Source: Paenibacillus campinasensis
GTDB lineage: Bacteria > Bacillota > Bacilli > Paenibacillales > Paenibacillaceae
Reading direction: 5' to 3'
Length of the DNA: 52,814 bases
Assembly (NCBI RefSeq): GCF_002272015.1
Contig: NZ_NPBY01000081.1
Location: 1-52,814, forward strand
The notes below the pieces were generated by a model, which saw only the letters and a list, made by a program, of their open reading frames with translations, was not told the origin of the DNA and made no database searches. Positions 31,552 through 41,163 of this stretch are shown in pieces. The translations under genes were made by a program, and so were the position numbers. The stretch's first letter is position 1, and every line of letters begins with the position of its first letter.

Positions 31552-32976
31552 ATGGTGGAAGACAGGTTAAGATCATTCGTACAACACATCGAAAAGACAG
31601 CGGCGGACCACAAGCTGTGGACTAGCGGTGATCGCATCGTTGTAGCCGTTTCTGGCGGGCCTGACTCGGTGGCTTTGCTGCATGTGCTGCATGCCATCTC
31701 CACAAGGCAGGGGCTTGATCTGGTATGTGCCCACGTCCATCACGGTTTCCGTAAGGAGTCGGATCAGGAGGCGGAGCTGGTGAAGCAGCTGGCCGCCGGC
31801 CTGGACATCCCGCTGGAGATGGCCTATTTCGATATTCCTTCTTATATGGAAGAAAGCGGGAAAGGGGCTCAGGAAGCCGCGCGGGATAAAAGATATGAAT
31901 TTTTGTTCCGAACCGCCCATAAATATAAGGCAAGCTCGATTGCGCTTGCCCACCACGCGGATGATCAGGCAGAGACGGTGCTGATGAGACTGCTTCGGGG
32001 CAGCGGTCCATCGGGGCTGGCGGGCATGAGGATGAAGCGCAGGGAGCAGCATATCGGCATCATTCGCCCGTTTCTGGAGCGATCGAAGGCGGAGATTGTG
32101 GAGCTGTGCGACAGGTGCGGCTTTGCCTATGCTGTGGACAACAGCAATCTGCAGACCAAGTACCGGCGAAACGCGATCCGGCTGGAAGTGCTGCCTTTTC
32201 TGGAGACCTACCACCCGCATATTTCCTCTTCGCTCAATCAGCTGGCCGAAGTGATTCAGCAGGAAGATGATTTTATGGAGCTTGAGGCGCGGCGTGTGTA
32301 CCAAACTTTGGTCCGGGAGAACAACGGAAGGCTCGCCTTTGAGGCGCCTTCCTTTTTGGGCTTACATGTTGCTTTACAACGGCGTTTGATTAAACTAATA
32401 TTAAATTACCTGCCGTCAGAGCAGGAAAATGCCGATTTCAGTAAAATTGAATCGGTGCGCCAAGGCATTCTCCGCAAGGACCGATCCAACTGGCGGTTGG
32501 ATCTTGGAGAAGGGATCACCTGTGTCAGAGAGTACGATACCATCGTCTTTTGGCCACAGCCGCCATCAGAGCAGGAACAGTACATATACACGATTGATTC
32601 ACCGGCCATATCGGAGACCAAGCTTCCGGAGATCGGCAAGACGCTGATCATCAGCCATCACAAGGACCGAGGCAGGGGCAGGCCCAGCAGTGAAGCCGCC
32701 GAGGCGGAATTTGACGCGGATCGGCTTGCGTTTCCATTGACGGTCCGAAGCAGAAGGGCCGGAGATAAGATGAAGATCATGGGATTAAACGGCACCAAAA
32801 AGGTGAAAGATATTCTCATTGACGAGAAAATCCCTCCTTCCGAAAGGTCCCGTATTCCGATCGTCTGTGATCCTTCGGGGAATATCGTGTGGATTCCGGG
32901 TGTAAGGCGATCAATACATGCTGCCGTAGGGCAGCATACATCGCGTGTGCTCCGTATGGAGCTTGTGGAAATGTAG
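31552..32976 (+). CDS. tilS: tRNA(Ile)-lysidine synthase
   Basis: 474 residues from ATG 31552, AAAGGGGAT eight bases upstream; TTG 31546 is an in-frame alternative. The PP-loop SGGPDSVALLH near residue 35 binds ATP; HHADDQAETVLMRLLRG is the second conserved block; the C-terminal substrate-recognition domain includes LTVRSRRAGDKMKIMGLNGTKKVKDILID. TilS modifies C34 of the tRNA-Ile(CAU) anticodon to lysidine, which makes it read AUA. As in B. subtilis it precedes hprT and ftsH. Confidence 0.96.
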   Translation: MVEDRLRSFVQHIEKTAADHKLWTSGDRIVVAVSGGPDSVALLHVLHAISTRQGLDLVCAHVHHGFRKESDQEAELVKQLAAGLDIPLEMAYFDIPSYMEESGKGAQEAARDKRYEFLFRTAHKYKASSIALAHHADDQAETVLMRLLRGSGPSGLAGMRMKRREQHIGIIRPFLERSKAEIVELCDRCGFAYAVDNSNLQTKYRRNAIRLEVLPFLETYHPHISSSLNQLAEVIQQEDDFMELEARRVYQTLVRENNGRLAFEAPSFLGLHVALQRRLIKLILNYLPSEQENADFSKIESVRQGILRKDRSNWRLDLGEGITCVREYDTIVFWPQPPSEQEQYIYTIDSPAISETKLPEIGKTLIISHHKDRGRGRPSSEAAEAEFDADRLAFPLTVRSRRAGDKMKIMGLNGTKKVKDILIDEKIPPSERSRIPIVCDPSGNIVWIPGVRRSIHAAVGQHTSRVLRMELVEM

Positions 32977-33033
32977 CAAGTGATGAACGAAGTTTCACGC
33001 TTTCATAGTATAACGTAGGAGGTTCGGCTAACG

Positions 33034-33573
33034 TTGCATAACGACATTCAGGAAGTACTTATCAGCGAGGAAGAGATTCAAGCCAAGATCAGGGAATTGG
33101 GGTCCAAGCTCAGCGCCGAATACGAGGGACGCAATCCGCTAGTTATTTGCGTTCTTAAAGGTGCGTTTATTTTTATGGCAGATTTGGTTAAAACGATAAC
33201 AGTACCGCTTGAGCTGGACTTCATGGCGGTATCCAGCTATGGCGCATCGACCAAGTCCTCTGGTGTCGTCAAGATTATCAAGGATCTGGATGTGTCTGTA
33301 GAGGGAAGAGATGTGTTGATCGTTGAGGATATTATTGACAGCGGTCTTACGCTCAGTCATTTGATTGAAATGCTCCAGAACCGGAAGGCGAAGTCGGTTG
33401 CCGTGTGCACACTCTTCGACAAACCGGCGCGGCGCACGGTTGATCTTCAAGCCGATTACACCGGATTCGTGTTGCCTGATGCGTTCGTGGTCGGGTATGG
33501 GCTTGATTATGCCGAGCATTACCGGAACCTCCCCTACATCGGGATTTTGAAACCGGAAATCTACAGCAAATAA
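33034..33573 (+). CDS. hprT: Hypoxanthine-guanine phosphoribosyltransferase
   Basis: 179 residues from TTG 33034; AGGAGG is ten bases upstream and the start aligns with the family. The PRPP loop VLIVEDIIDSGLTLSHL and the purine-binding C-terminus DAFVVGYGLDYAEHYRNLPYIG are typical. It salvages hypoxanthine and guanine to IMP and GMP with PRPP. In B. subtilis HprT also forms a complex with TilS that controls ftsH, and the tilS-hprT-ftsH order is kept here. Confidence 0.97.
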   Translation: MHNDIQEVLISEEEIQAKIRELGSKLSAEYEGRNPLVICVLKGAFIFMADLVKTITVPLELDFMAVSSYGASTKSSGVVKIIKDLDVSVEGRDVLIVEDIIDSGLTLSHLIEMLQNRKAKSVAVCTLFDKPARRTVDLQADYTGFVLPDAFVVGYGLDYAEHYRNLPYIGILKPEIYSK

Positions 33574-33670
33574 TTCGCACGAGTGGTCATGGAACGCTGC
33601 CCATCCCCGTTTGTTGAGATGGCCAGACATGCGTGGTAAAATATCTATGTGTCTTGAGAGGAGGTAGGGG

Positions 33671-35737
33671 ATGAGTCGGTTCATCCGGAATTCTGGTTTT
33701 TATTTGATTCTATTTTTGGTCGTAGTGGGCATAGTACAATTCGTTACTAACGGTGGCGAATCGGTAGACGCCCCTAGGTATGATCAGCTGCGGCAAGAAA
33801 TGAAAGCCAACAACATAGAGGAAATGACGGTTCAATTTGACGGTTACGCATACCTCGTGACCGGTAAATATAGAGACGTCCCGGAAGATAAGTCGCAGAA
33901 TTTCACAACGTATATTCCTGCTACGGATGCAGCAATGGAAGAGTTGACTTTGGCCAGCGAGAGCAACGGCGTTCAACTGAAGGTTGTGCCGATGGAGGGC
34001 CAGAGCATTTGGCTGACATTGCTATCATCCTTTATCCCGCTTGTCATCATGTTCGCTCTGTTCTTCTTCCTGTTCAATCAGGCCCAGGGCGGCGGCGGCA
34101 AAGTGATGAACTTTGGCAAGAGCAAAGCCCGATTATATAATGAAGAGAAGAAACGGATTACTTTTGAAGATGTGGCCGGGGCAGACGAAGAGAAGCAGGA
34201 ACTTGTCGAAGTGGTTGACTTCCTAAAGGATCCTCGCAAATTCAATACCGTTGGCGCACGCATACCGAAGGGGGTTCTGCTTGTAGGTCCTCCGGGAACA
34301 GGTAAAACACTCCTGGCCAGAGCGGTAGCGGGCGAAGCGGGTGTTCCGTTCTTCAGCATCTCGGGTTCTGACTTCGTAGAGATGTTTGTCGGTGTCGGTG
34401 CATCCCGTGTGCGGGATTTGTTCGATAACGCGAAGAAGAACGCGCCATGTATTATCTTCATTGATGAGATTGATGCGGTAGGACGTCAGCGCGGCGCCGG
34501 TCTTGGCGGCGGTCATGACGAGCGCGAGCAGACGCTGAACCAATTGCTTGTTGAAATGGACGGTTTCGGTGCGAACGAAGGGATCATTATCGTAGCCGCG
34601 ACGAACCGCCCGGATATTTTGGACCCAGCCCTTCTCCGTCCGGGCCGTTTCGACCGTCAGATTACGGTTGATCGCCCAGATGTAAAAGGCCGGGAAGCTG
34701 TACTGAAGGTTCACGCACGGAACAAGCCGTTGACGAAGGACGTCAAGCTCGACATTATCGCGAAGCGTACGACGGGCTTCACCGGCGCAGACCTGGAGAA
34801 TCTCCTGAACGAGGCGGCCTTGCTTGCAGCACGCCGCAATCGTAAAGATATTTCCATGACGGAAGTGGATGAAGCGATTGACCGCGTGATCGTCGGTACC
34901 GAGAAGCGCAGCCGCGTGATCAGTGACCGCGAGAAGCGGATTGTCGCTTACCACGAGGCAGGACACACGATTGTGGGTTACTTCCTCGAGCATGCCGACA
35001 TGGTGCACAAGGTGACTATTATTCCGCGCGGACGTGCTGGCGGATATGTCATCATGCTTCCGAAGGAAGACCGGATGCTGGTTACCAAGCAGGAGCTGCT
35101 TGATCGCGTTACCGGACTTCTGGGGGGTCGCGTAGCCGAAGAGCTGTTCATCGGTGAAATCGGAACCGGGGCTTACAGTGACTTCCAGCAAGCGACAGGT
35201 ATTATCCGCAGCATGATCGTGGAATACGGGATGAGTGAGAAGCTCGGACCGATGCAGTTTGGCACTTCCCAAGGTCAGGTATTCCTTGGCCGGGATATTG
35301 GACACGAACAGAACTACAGTGACCAGATTGCTTACGAGATCGATCAGGAAATGCAGCGGTTTATCCGTGAGTGCTATGAGAAGTGTAAGCAGCTTCTGAC
35401 CGACCATGCCAAAGAGGTGCATTTGATTGCGAACACCCTCCTTGAAGTGGAAACGCTGGAGCTTGATCAGATCAAGAGCCTCATTGAGACAGGTTCGATC
35501 AACAGCGGCGGAGGCAATAGCGACGATGAAGGCTCCTCCGAAGGCGGCGAACCGACGGTCGATAATATCGGCGACGTGAAGGTGCGCATCCAAGGAAAGG
35601 AAGAGGGACAACAACCGCTTCCTACGGAAGAAATTCCGAACAATCCGATGGATGACGAGAGCCGGAGCAGTGAGGATGAGGAACGTAAGGACCCTCCAAG
35701 CGGCTCGGACAAAGGCAGCGGCGGACCATTAGCGTAA
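33671..35737 (+). CDS. ftsH: Membrane ATP-dependent zinc protease FtsH
   Basis: 688 residues; ATG 33671 behind GAGGAGGT. Two membrane segments (about 8-27 and 115-137) flank a short outer domain. The AAA+ module has Walker A GPPGTGKT, Walker B IIFIDEIDAVG and the second region of homology with its arginines (NRPDILDPALLRPGRFDR). HEAGH in the C-terminal half is the zinc site of the M41 protease. The tail (about 620-688) is acidic and disordered. FtsH degrades misfolded membrane proteins and regulators such as Spo0E in B. subtilis, so it affects entry into sporulation. A terminator ends the transcript. Confidence 0.98.
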   Translation: MSRFIRNSGFYLILFLVVVGIVQFVTNGGESVDAPRYDQLRQEMKANNIEEMTVQFDGYAYLVTGKYRDVPEDKSQNFTTYIPATDAAMEELTLASESNGVQLKVVPMEGQSIWLTLLSSFIPLVIMFALFFFLFNQAQGGGGKVMNFGKSKARLYNEEKKRITFEDVAGADEEKQELVEVVDFLKDPRKFNTVGARIPKGVLLVGPPGTGKTLLARAVAGEAGVPFFSISGSDFVEMFVGVGASRVRDLFDNAKKNAPCIIFIDEIDAVGRQRGAGLGGGHDEREQTLNQLLVEMDGFGANEGIIIVAATNRPDILDPALLRPGRFDRQITVDRPDVKGREAVLKVHARNKPLTKDVKLDIIAKRTTGFTGADLENLLNEAALLAARRNRKDISMTEVDEAIDRVIVGTEKRSRVISDREKRIVAYHEAGHTIVGYFLEHADMVHKVTIIPRGRAGGYVIMLPKEDRMLVTKQELLDRVTGLLGGRVAEELFIGEIGTGAYSDFQQATGIIRSMIVEYGMSEKLGPMQFGTSQGQVFLGRDIGHEQNYSDQIAYEIDQEMQRFIRECYEKCKQLLTDHAKEVHLIANTLLEVETLELDQIKSLIETGSINSGGGNSDDEGSSEGGEPTVDNIGDVKVRIQGKEEGQQPLPTEEIPNNPMDDESRSSEDEERKDPPSGSDKGSGGPLA

Positions 35738-35778
35738 AAACAGGCCGATAAAGCACCAAATACCGAATTATATTGAAG

Positions 35779-35813
35779 AACCGGAGAACGAAGATTCGTT
35801 TTCCGGTTTTTTT
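35779..35813 (+). terminator. Intrinsic terminator after ftsH
   Basis: AACCGGAGAACGAA (35779-35792) pairs with 35795-35808 (one G-U), then TTTTT. Confidence 0.9.
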
Positions 35814-35828
35814 GTGCTTTCTATCACA

Positions 35829-35868
35829 TTGACAGGAAATACGCGAATTGTGTAAATTTAATGTTACA
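35829..35868 (+). promoter_or_regulatory. Candidate nad operon promoter with overlapping inverted repeat
   Basis: TTGACA (35829-35834) and TAAATT (35853-35858), spacer 18. TGTAA (35851-35855) and TTACA (35864-35868) form an inverted repeat over the -10. NAD synthesis genes in this group are normally repressed by NiaR (YrxA); that this is its operator is a guess. Confidence 0.45.
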
Positions 35869-35967
35869 TAAGGATGCGCTTCCTTTCACAAACTTGGTGG
35901 CCATCCGATTATCTATCAGGTTATTCGGCGGCAAGCTGCCGCACAACATAAGGGGAGAGGGTCGATC

Positions 35968-36906
35968 ATGGAGGCTTTGGCGCTGGAGCGTAAGGCGGAG
36001 CAGAATCGCGAGCTGCGTGAACGGTTGTTGCAATTGAAAAAGGAACGAAATGCTATCATTTTGGCTCATTATTATCAACGGGATGAAATTCAAGAAGTAG
36101 CCGACTTTCGAGGGGATTCCTTTTTGCTGGCCCAGAAGGCAGCGCAAACGGACGCAGAGGTGATTGTGTTCTGCGGCGTTCATTTTATGGGGGAGAGCGC
36201 CAAAATTTTGGCACCGAACAAAACTGTGCTCATTCCTGACGAACGTGCCGGATGTCCAATGGCAGACATGGTGAACGTAGATGGATTGCGGAAGCTGAAA
36301 GCCCAGCATCCGAATGCCAAAGTGGTCACCTATATTAATTCCTCGGCCGAGATCAAAGCGGAGACCGACATTTGCTGTACATCTTCCAATGCGGTGAAGG
36401 TGATTCAATCGGTGGATTCCGATGAGATAATATGGGTACCGGACAAAAACCTGGGCCACTATGTGCAGCAGCATACGGATAAGAAGCTGATCATATGGGA
36501 AGGGTACTGCAACACCCATGACATGCTGACAGTGAAGGATGTCGTGGAGATGAAGGCCAAGTATCCGAATGCTGAGTTCGTGGTGCATCCGGAATGCCGT
36601 CCGGAAGTGGTCGCCATGGGTGATTTTGTAGGCAGCACAACCGCCATTCTTGAATATTGCAAAAATTCACCGGCCAAGGAATTTATCGTGGGAACGGAAG
36701 ATGGAACGGGGTATCAGCTTCGTCTGGACAGCCCGGATAAACAATTCCATTTCGCAACCAAATTCCTGGTGTGTCCGAACATGAAAGTCAATAACCTTAA
36801 AAAACTGGTAAAAGCTCTGGAGACGATGAAGCCGCAAATTTATGTGCCGCCTGTCGTTGCCGAGAAAGCCAGAACTTCGTTAGAGCGCATGTTACAAGTG
36901 AAGTAG
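35968..36906 (+). CDS. nadA: Quinolinate synthase A
   Basis: 312 residues, ATG 35968 behind GGGGAGAGGG. Conserved features: ILAHYYQRDEIQEVADFRGDS, FCGVHFMGESAKIL, CCTSSNA, HPECRPEVV and FLVCPNMK; the cysteines hold the 4Fe-4S cluster. NadA condenses iminoaspartate (from NadB) with dihydroxyacetone phosphate to quinolinate. It is shorter than the 368-residue B. subtilis protein and is of the compact type. It starts a nadA-nadB-nadC-coaX run; in B. subtilis the nad genes lie elsewhere in a different order. Confidence 0.96.
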   Translation: MEALALERKAEQNRELRERLLQLKKERNAIILAHYYQRDEIQEVADFRGDSFLLAQKAAQTDAEVIVFCGVHFMGESAKILAPNKTVLIPDERAGCPMADMVNVDGLRKLKAQHPNAKVVTYINSSAEIKAETDICCTSSNAVKVIQSVDSDEIIWVPDKNLGHYVQQHTDKKLIIWEGYCNTHDMLTVKDVVEMKAKYPNAEFVVHPECRPEVVAMGDFVGSTTAILEYCKNSPAKEFIVGTEDGTGYQLRLDSPDKQFHFATKFLVCPNMKVNNLKKLVKALETMKPQIYVPPVVAEKARTSLERMLQVK

Positions 36907-36944
36907 CATGCGCTACTCTTTCGTGAAAAGACAGGTGAATGATC

Positions 36945-38561
36945 ATGATACCGCAATATCTGATTGACTTTGATCTGCAGGAGCTGCCGGTTGTCGAAAC
37001 CGATGTCATCGTAATCGGGTCCGGAATTGCCGGCTTATATACATCTATTCTGGCGAGTGCGACGCATCGTGTGTTGCTGATCACCAAAAAATCGCTGCTA
37101 GAAAGCAACACGCGCTATGCGCAAGGCGGGATTGCCGCCGTCACGGCGGAGGATGATTCTCCGGCTTATCATCGGCAGGATACGCTGCTGGCCGGAGCTG
37201 GCCTCTGCTCTTCAGCGGCGGTGGATGTGCTCGTCAATGAAGGCCCGGCCGGTGTGCAGGAGTTGATTCGCCTGGGCACGATATTTGATGAGGTGAACGG
37301 CCAGCTGGCCTTGACCAAGGAGGGGGCGCACAGCCACAGGCGGATTCTGCATGCCAATGGGGATGCTACCGGTTACGAAATTGTCAGAGCCCTTTCCATT
37401 CAGGTTGAAATGCTTCACAATGTAGAGGTATGGGATGATCATTTTGTGATCGACCTGGTAACGGAGCAGGGGGAATGTCTTGGCGTTCTGGTGCAAATGC
37501 CGGACGGGAAGCGTGTATTCGTACGCGGACAGGCGACGATCCTCTGCTCTGGCGGCTCCGGACAGCTGTATCGCTATACAACCAATCCGGAGGTCGCAAC
37601 AGCGGATGGCGTGGCGATGGCTTATCGGGCCGGCGCGCAGATTCGTGATATGGAATTTATTCAGTTTCATCCGACCGCGCTCAGTTATCCTGGCGCTCCG
37701 CGCTTTCTAATCTCGGAGGCCGTCCGGGGCGAAGGGGCTGTGCTGCGGAATATAAAAGGCGAGCGTTTCATGCATCGTTACCATGAGCTGCTGGAGCTTG
37801 CCCCAAGAGACGTGGTTGCCAGGGCGATTGTCAGCGAGATGGAGGAGACGCGCTCAACCTTCGTGTACTTGGATATTACGCATGAATCGCCGGAGATGGT
37901 AAAACACCGCTTTCCGACGATTTATGAGACCTGCATGCAGTATGGACTGGATTTATCCTCGGATTGGATTCCGGTCTCCCCTGCTGCGCATTATATGATG
38001 GGGGGCATCAAGACCAATCTGCATGGGGAGAGCAGCATCAAGCGGTTGTTCGCCTGTGGGGAGGTGTCTTCGACCGGGGTGCATGGAGCCAATCGGCTTG
38101 CCAGCAACTCGCTGTCGGAGGCGGTTGTGTATGGCAGCCGGATCGTGAATCAGATTCGGAGCCTGCCGAAGCGAAGCTCGGATATCCCGGCAGTGTCATT
38201 CCGTCTGGGCCGGACTGAAGGTCCTTTCCAGGCGATGGTGGAGAAGCGGCTGAAGCTGCAAAAGGTGATGGTGCGTTACGCTGGCCTGTGCCGCAGCCGT
38301 GACACTTTGCTGCGGGCTCAGGAGGAGCTTGGGCGGCAGCTTCCGCTGTTCCAAGCGCTGCTGTCGAAGCGGGAGGAGTACGAATTTGCCAATTTGCTCA
38401 CCGCTTCGCTGCTGGTGGTACAGGGTGCGCTGCACCGGGAAGAGAGTCGCGGCGCGCATTTTCGCGAGGATTATCCGGAGCGGAATGATTCTGCCTGGCA
38501 GAAGCATATTATTCATACCCGGGATCAAGGAATGACGGAGGAAATCAGCGATGATGTTTAA
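36945..38561 (+). CDS. nadB: L-aspartate oxidase
   Basis: 538 residues from ATG 36945 (AGGTGA six bases upstream; ATG 36939 overlaps that site). The FAD Rossmann motif VIVIGSGIAGLYTSILAS, ARYAQGGIAA-like NTRYAQGGIAAV, the substrate region QFHPTAL, and HGANRLASNSLSEAVVYG identify the succinate dehydrogenase/aspartate oxidase family; lack of a membrane partner gene and the nadA/nadC context fix it as NadB. It oxidises aspartate to iminoaspartate. The last 11 bases overlap nadC. Confidence 0.96.
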   Translation: MIPQYLIDFDLQELPVVETDVIVIGSGIAGLYTSILASATHRVLLITKKSLLESNTRYAQGGIAAVTAEDDSPAYHRQDTLLAGAGLCSSAAVDVLVNEGPAGVQELIRLGTIFDEVNGQLALTKEGAHSHRRILHANGDATGYEIVRALSIQVEMLHNVEVWDDHFVIDLVTEQGECLGVLVQMPDGKRVFVRGQATILCSGGSGQLYRYTTNPEVATADGVAMAYRAGAQIRDMEFIQFHPTALSYPGAPRFLISEAVRGEGAVLRNIKGERFMHRYHELLELAPRDVVARAIVSEMEETRSTFVYLDITHESPEMVKHRFPTIYETCMQYGLDLSSDWIPVSPAAHYMMGGIKTNLHGESSIKRLFACGEVSSTGVHGANRLASNSLSEAVVYGSRIVNQIRSLPKRSSDIPAVSFRLGRTEGPFQAMVEKRLKLQKVMVRYAGLCRSRDTLLRAQEELGRQLPLFQALLSKREEYEFANLLTASLLVVQGALHREESRGAHFREDYPERNDSAWQKHIIHTRDQGMTEEISDDV

Positions 38562-39426
38562 TGGATATAACGAGGGTCTACTGGATTGGATTCGGCTTTG
38601 GCTGCAAGAGGATGTCGGCTCCGGAGACATTACGACCCAGACGACAATTGCGCCGGGGCATGAGTCCAAGGCGATCATACATGCGAAGGAAGACGGGATT
38701 ATCGCAGGCATGCCGGTAGCCGAAGCCGTGTTTCGCGCAGTAAGCCCGTCCCTGCAGTTCACGGCCATGGTCGAGGATGGTGACCGGGTGAGCAAGGGGA
38801 CGGTTCTGGCGGAAGTGGAGGGCAGCACGCATCATATTTTGACCGGGGAACGGCTGGCTCTTAATCTGCTGCAGCGCATGTCGGGCATTGCTACAAGAAC
38901 GCGCACTTATGTCGAGGCGCTGGAGGGGCTGCCGACCCGGCTGGTTGATACACGCAAGACCACGCCGGGCCACCGGATGCTGGAGAAGTATGCGGTCCGT
39001 GTCGGCGGCGGCGCCAATCACCGGTTTGGGCTGTATGATGCCGTCATGATCAAGGACAATCACATTAAGGGAGCTGGCGGCATCACTGCCGCGGTGACCC
39101 GCGCCCGGGCCCATATCCCGCACACGATGACGATTGAAGTGGAGACGGAAAGCCTGGAGCAGGTAGAGGAAGCGATTCAGGCCGGGGCGGATATCATCAT
39201 GCTCGATAACATGGGACTGGAGCCCATGGCGGAAGCGGTTCGAATGATCAAGTCCAAAGCTCCGCATGTTCGAGTCGAGGCGTCAGGGAATGTATCGCTC
39301 GAAACGATTAAAGGAATCGCTCAAACCGGGGTGGACGTCATTTCGGTTGGGCGGCTTACCTATTCTTTCAGCAGCCTGGATATCAGTCTGGATCTGAACG
39401 CGAAGAAGGGAGGCGGCACGGCTTGA
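38551..39426 (+). CDS. nadC: Nicotinate-nucleotide pyrophosphorylase (carboxylating)
   Basis: 291 residues, ATG 38551 with GGAGG nine bases upstream. Signatures: EDVGSGDITTQ, GERLALNLLQRMSGIATRTR, LVDTRKTTPGHRMLEKYAV, NHRFGLYDAVMIKDNHI and SVGRLTYS. NadC makes nicotinate mononucleotide from quinolinate and PRPP, completing the de novo route begun by nadA and nadB. It overlaps nadB by 11 bases and coaX by 4 (TTGA). Confidence 0.97.
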   Translation: MMFNGYNEGLLDWIRLWLQEDVGSGDITTQTTIAPGHESKAIIHAKEDGIIAGMPVAEAVFRAVSPSLQFTAMVEDGDRVSKGTVLAEVEGSTHHILTGERLALNLLQRMSGIATRTRTYVEALEGLPTRLVDTRKTTPGHRMLEKYAVRVGGGANHRFGLYDAVMIKDNHIKGAGGITAAVTRARAHIPHTMTIEVETESLEQVEEAIQAGADIIMLDNMGLEPMAEAVRMIKSKAPHVRVEASGNVSLETIKGIAQTGVDVISVGRLTYSFSSLDISLDLNAKKGGGTA

Positions 39427-40190
39427 TCTTGGTCGTTGATGTAGGCAATACCAATATCGTGCTTGGCGTATACAGAGGTAAGACGCTTTTGCATGATTTC
39501 CGGATCAGCACGGCACGCCGGGCAACGGTGGACGAATACGGCGTCCTGATTCATAACTTGTTCCAGATGTCCAATATCATGGTAAGCGAAATTGAAGGGG
39601 TTATCGTTTCTTCCGTGGTCCCGCCGCTGGTTGGCGTGGTGGAGGAGATGTGCCAGAAGTACATGCATAAGGACCCGCTCATTGTAGGGCCGGGGATTAA
39701 AACCGGGCTTAATCTCCGCTATGAGAATCCGCGAGAGGTCGGAGCTGACCGGATCGTGAACGCGGTGGCGGCCGTTGAGCTGTACGGAGGCGGTCCGTTG
39801 ATCGTCGTCGATTTCGGCACAGCAACGACCTTTGATTGCATCGATGAGAAGGGCAATTACCTGGGCGGCGCGATCGTGCCTGGGATCGGCATCGCAACGG
39901 AAGCATTGGTGCAGCGGGCGTCCAAGCTGCCGCGGATCGAGCTGGAGAAACCGAAGAAGGTGATCGGGCGCAACACGGTTCACGCGATGCAGGCTGGCAT
40001 CGTCTATGGCTATGCCGGGCAGGTTGACGGGCTTGTGAAGCGTATAAAAGCCGAGATGGGGGCAGACAATGTTAAAGTTATCGCCACCGGAGGCTTGGCT
40101 GAGCTGATCGCTGGCGAGACGGATTCGATTGACGAGATTGCGCCGCTCTTGACGCTTGAAGGGTTAAGAATTATATATGAACGCAACTAA
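39423..40190 (+). CDS. coaX: Type III pantothenate kinase
   Basis: 255 residues. It starts at TTG 39423 inside the nadC stop (TTGA), with GGGAGGCGG upstream, and aligns from ILVVDVGNTNIVLGVY. Other conserved blocks: GADRIVNAVAAVELYGG, VVDFGTATTFD, GGAIVPGI and IATGGLA, an ASKHA-fold kinase. It phosphorylates pantothenate, the first step to coenzyme A. The operon therefore joins NAD and CoA cofactor synthesis. In B. subtilis coaX follows ftsH directly; the nad genes are inserted between them here. Confidence 0.96.
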   Translation: MILVVDVGNTNIVLGVYRGKTLLHDFRISTARRATVDEYGVLIHNLFQMSNIMVSEIEGVIVSSVVPPLVGVVEEMCQKYMHKDPLIVGPGIKTGLNLRYENPREVGADRIVNAVAAVELYGGGPLIVVDFGTATTFDCIDEKGNYLGGAIVPGIGIATEALVQRASKLPRIELEKPKKVIGRNTVHAMQAGIVYGYAGQVDGLVKRIKAEMGADNVKVIATGGLAELIAGETDSIDEIAPLLTLEGLRIIYERN

Positions 40191-40257
40191 TGCCTATATA
40201 GAAACGTTAACAATGTACAATCTAATTTATGACATAAGCAGATGAGGGGGCTTGAAG

Positions 40258-41142
40258 ATGGGGAATCACAATGACCGTATTTTGCGAGGAACCGCATTAA
40301 ACGGAAAAGTACGGGCATTTGCTGTCCGTACGACAGACTTGGTGGAGGAGCTCCGCCGGAGACATGACACCTACCCCGTTGTAACGGCCGCCTTAGGCCG
40401 GACGGTGTCCGCAGCAGCAATGATGGGTGCGATGATGAAGGGCGAGGAGCGCCTCAGCATCCAGGTTCGCGGTGACGGACCGATCGGGCTGATCGCGGCT
40501 GAAGCGAATGCTCATGGTGAGGTTCGCGGATATGTTAACAATCCGCATGTCGAGCTGACGAATATTCGGCCGGGCAAAATGGATGTCGCTGCGGCTGTCG
40601 GCCGCTCGGGTCACATCCATATCATTAAGGATTTGGGGCTCAAGGAGCCATACCGGGGCAGCGTTCCGATTGTGTCGGGCGAGCTGGCTGAGGATTTTAC
40701 GTACTATTTTGCCGTATCTGAACAGACCAACTCTGCCGTAAGTCTCGGTGTGCTTGTAGCGCCTGATTACACGGTTGCTCGCAGCGGCGGGTTTATTATT
40801 CAATTGCTGCCGGGCGTGACGGACGAGGAAGTTTCGGAGCTTGAGAAGGCGCTGCAGCAGGTGCCTCCGATTACAGAGATGCTGGAAGAAGGCCTTGATC
40901 TGGAGGACATTCTGAAGCGGGTCGTTCCGGATTTCACCAAGCTGGACGAGATGGAAGTGCATTTTGCGTGCGACTGCTCCCATGAGCGGGTCGAGCGGGC
41001 ACTGATCAGCATGGGCCAGGAAGAGCTTGTGCAGATGATCGAAGAGGATGGTCAGGCTGAAATTACATGCCATTTCTGCAATGAAGCTTATACCTTTGAT
41101 GAAGAGCAGTTAAAATCCGTGCTGGCACGGGCCAAATCTTAA
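40258..41142 (+). CDS. hslO: Redox-regulated chaperone Hsp33
   Basis: 294 residues from ATG 40258, about seven bases after AGGGGG; TTG 40252 is an alternative. The N-terminal domain (GTALNGKVRAFAVRTTDLVEELR, GRTVSAAAMMGAMMKGEERLSIQV) and the C-terminal zinc site CDC ... CHFC are diagnostic. Oxidation of the cysteines releases zinc and activates the holdase. It stands between coaX and the foldase gene, the same order as B. subtilis yacB-yacC-yacD. Confidence 0.96.
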   Translation: MGNHNDRILRGTALNGKVRAFAVRTTDLVEELRRRHDTYPVVTAALGRTVSAAAMMGAMMKGEERLSIQVRGDGPIGLIAAEANAHGEVRGYVNNPHVELTNIRPGKMDVAAAVGRSGHIHIIKDLGLKEPYRGSVPIVSGELAEDFTYYFAVSEQTNSAVSLGVLVAPDYTVARSGGFIIQLLPGVTDEEVSELEKALQQVPPITEMLEEGLDLEDILKRVVPDFTKLDEMEVHFACDCSHERVERALISMGQEELVQMIEEDGQAEITCHFCNEAYTFDEEQLKSVLARAKS

Positions 41143-41163
41143 GTATTGGGATGAGCGACCGTA

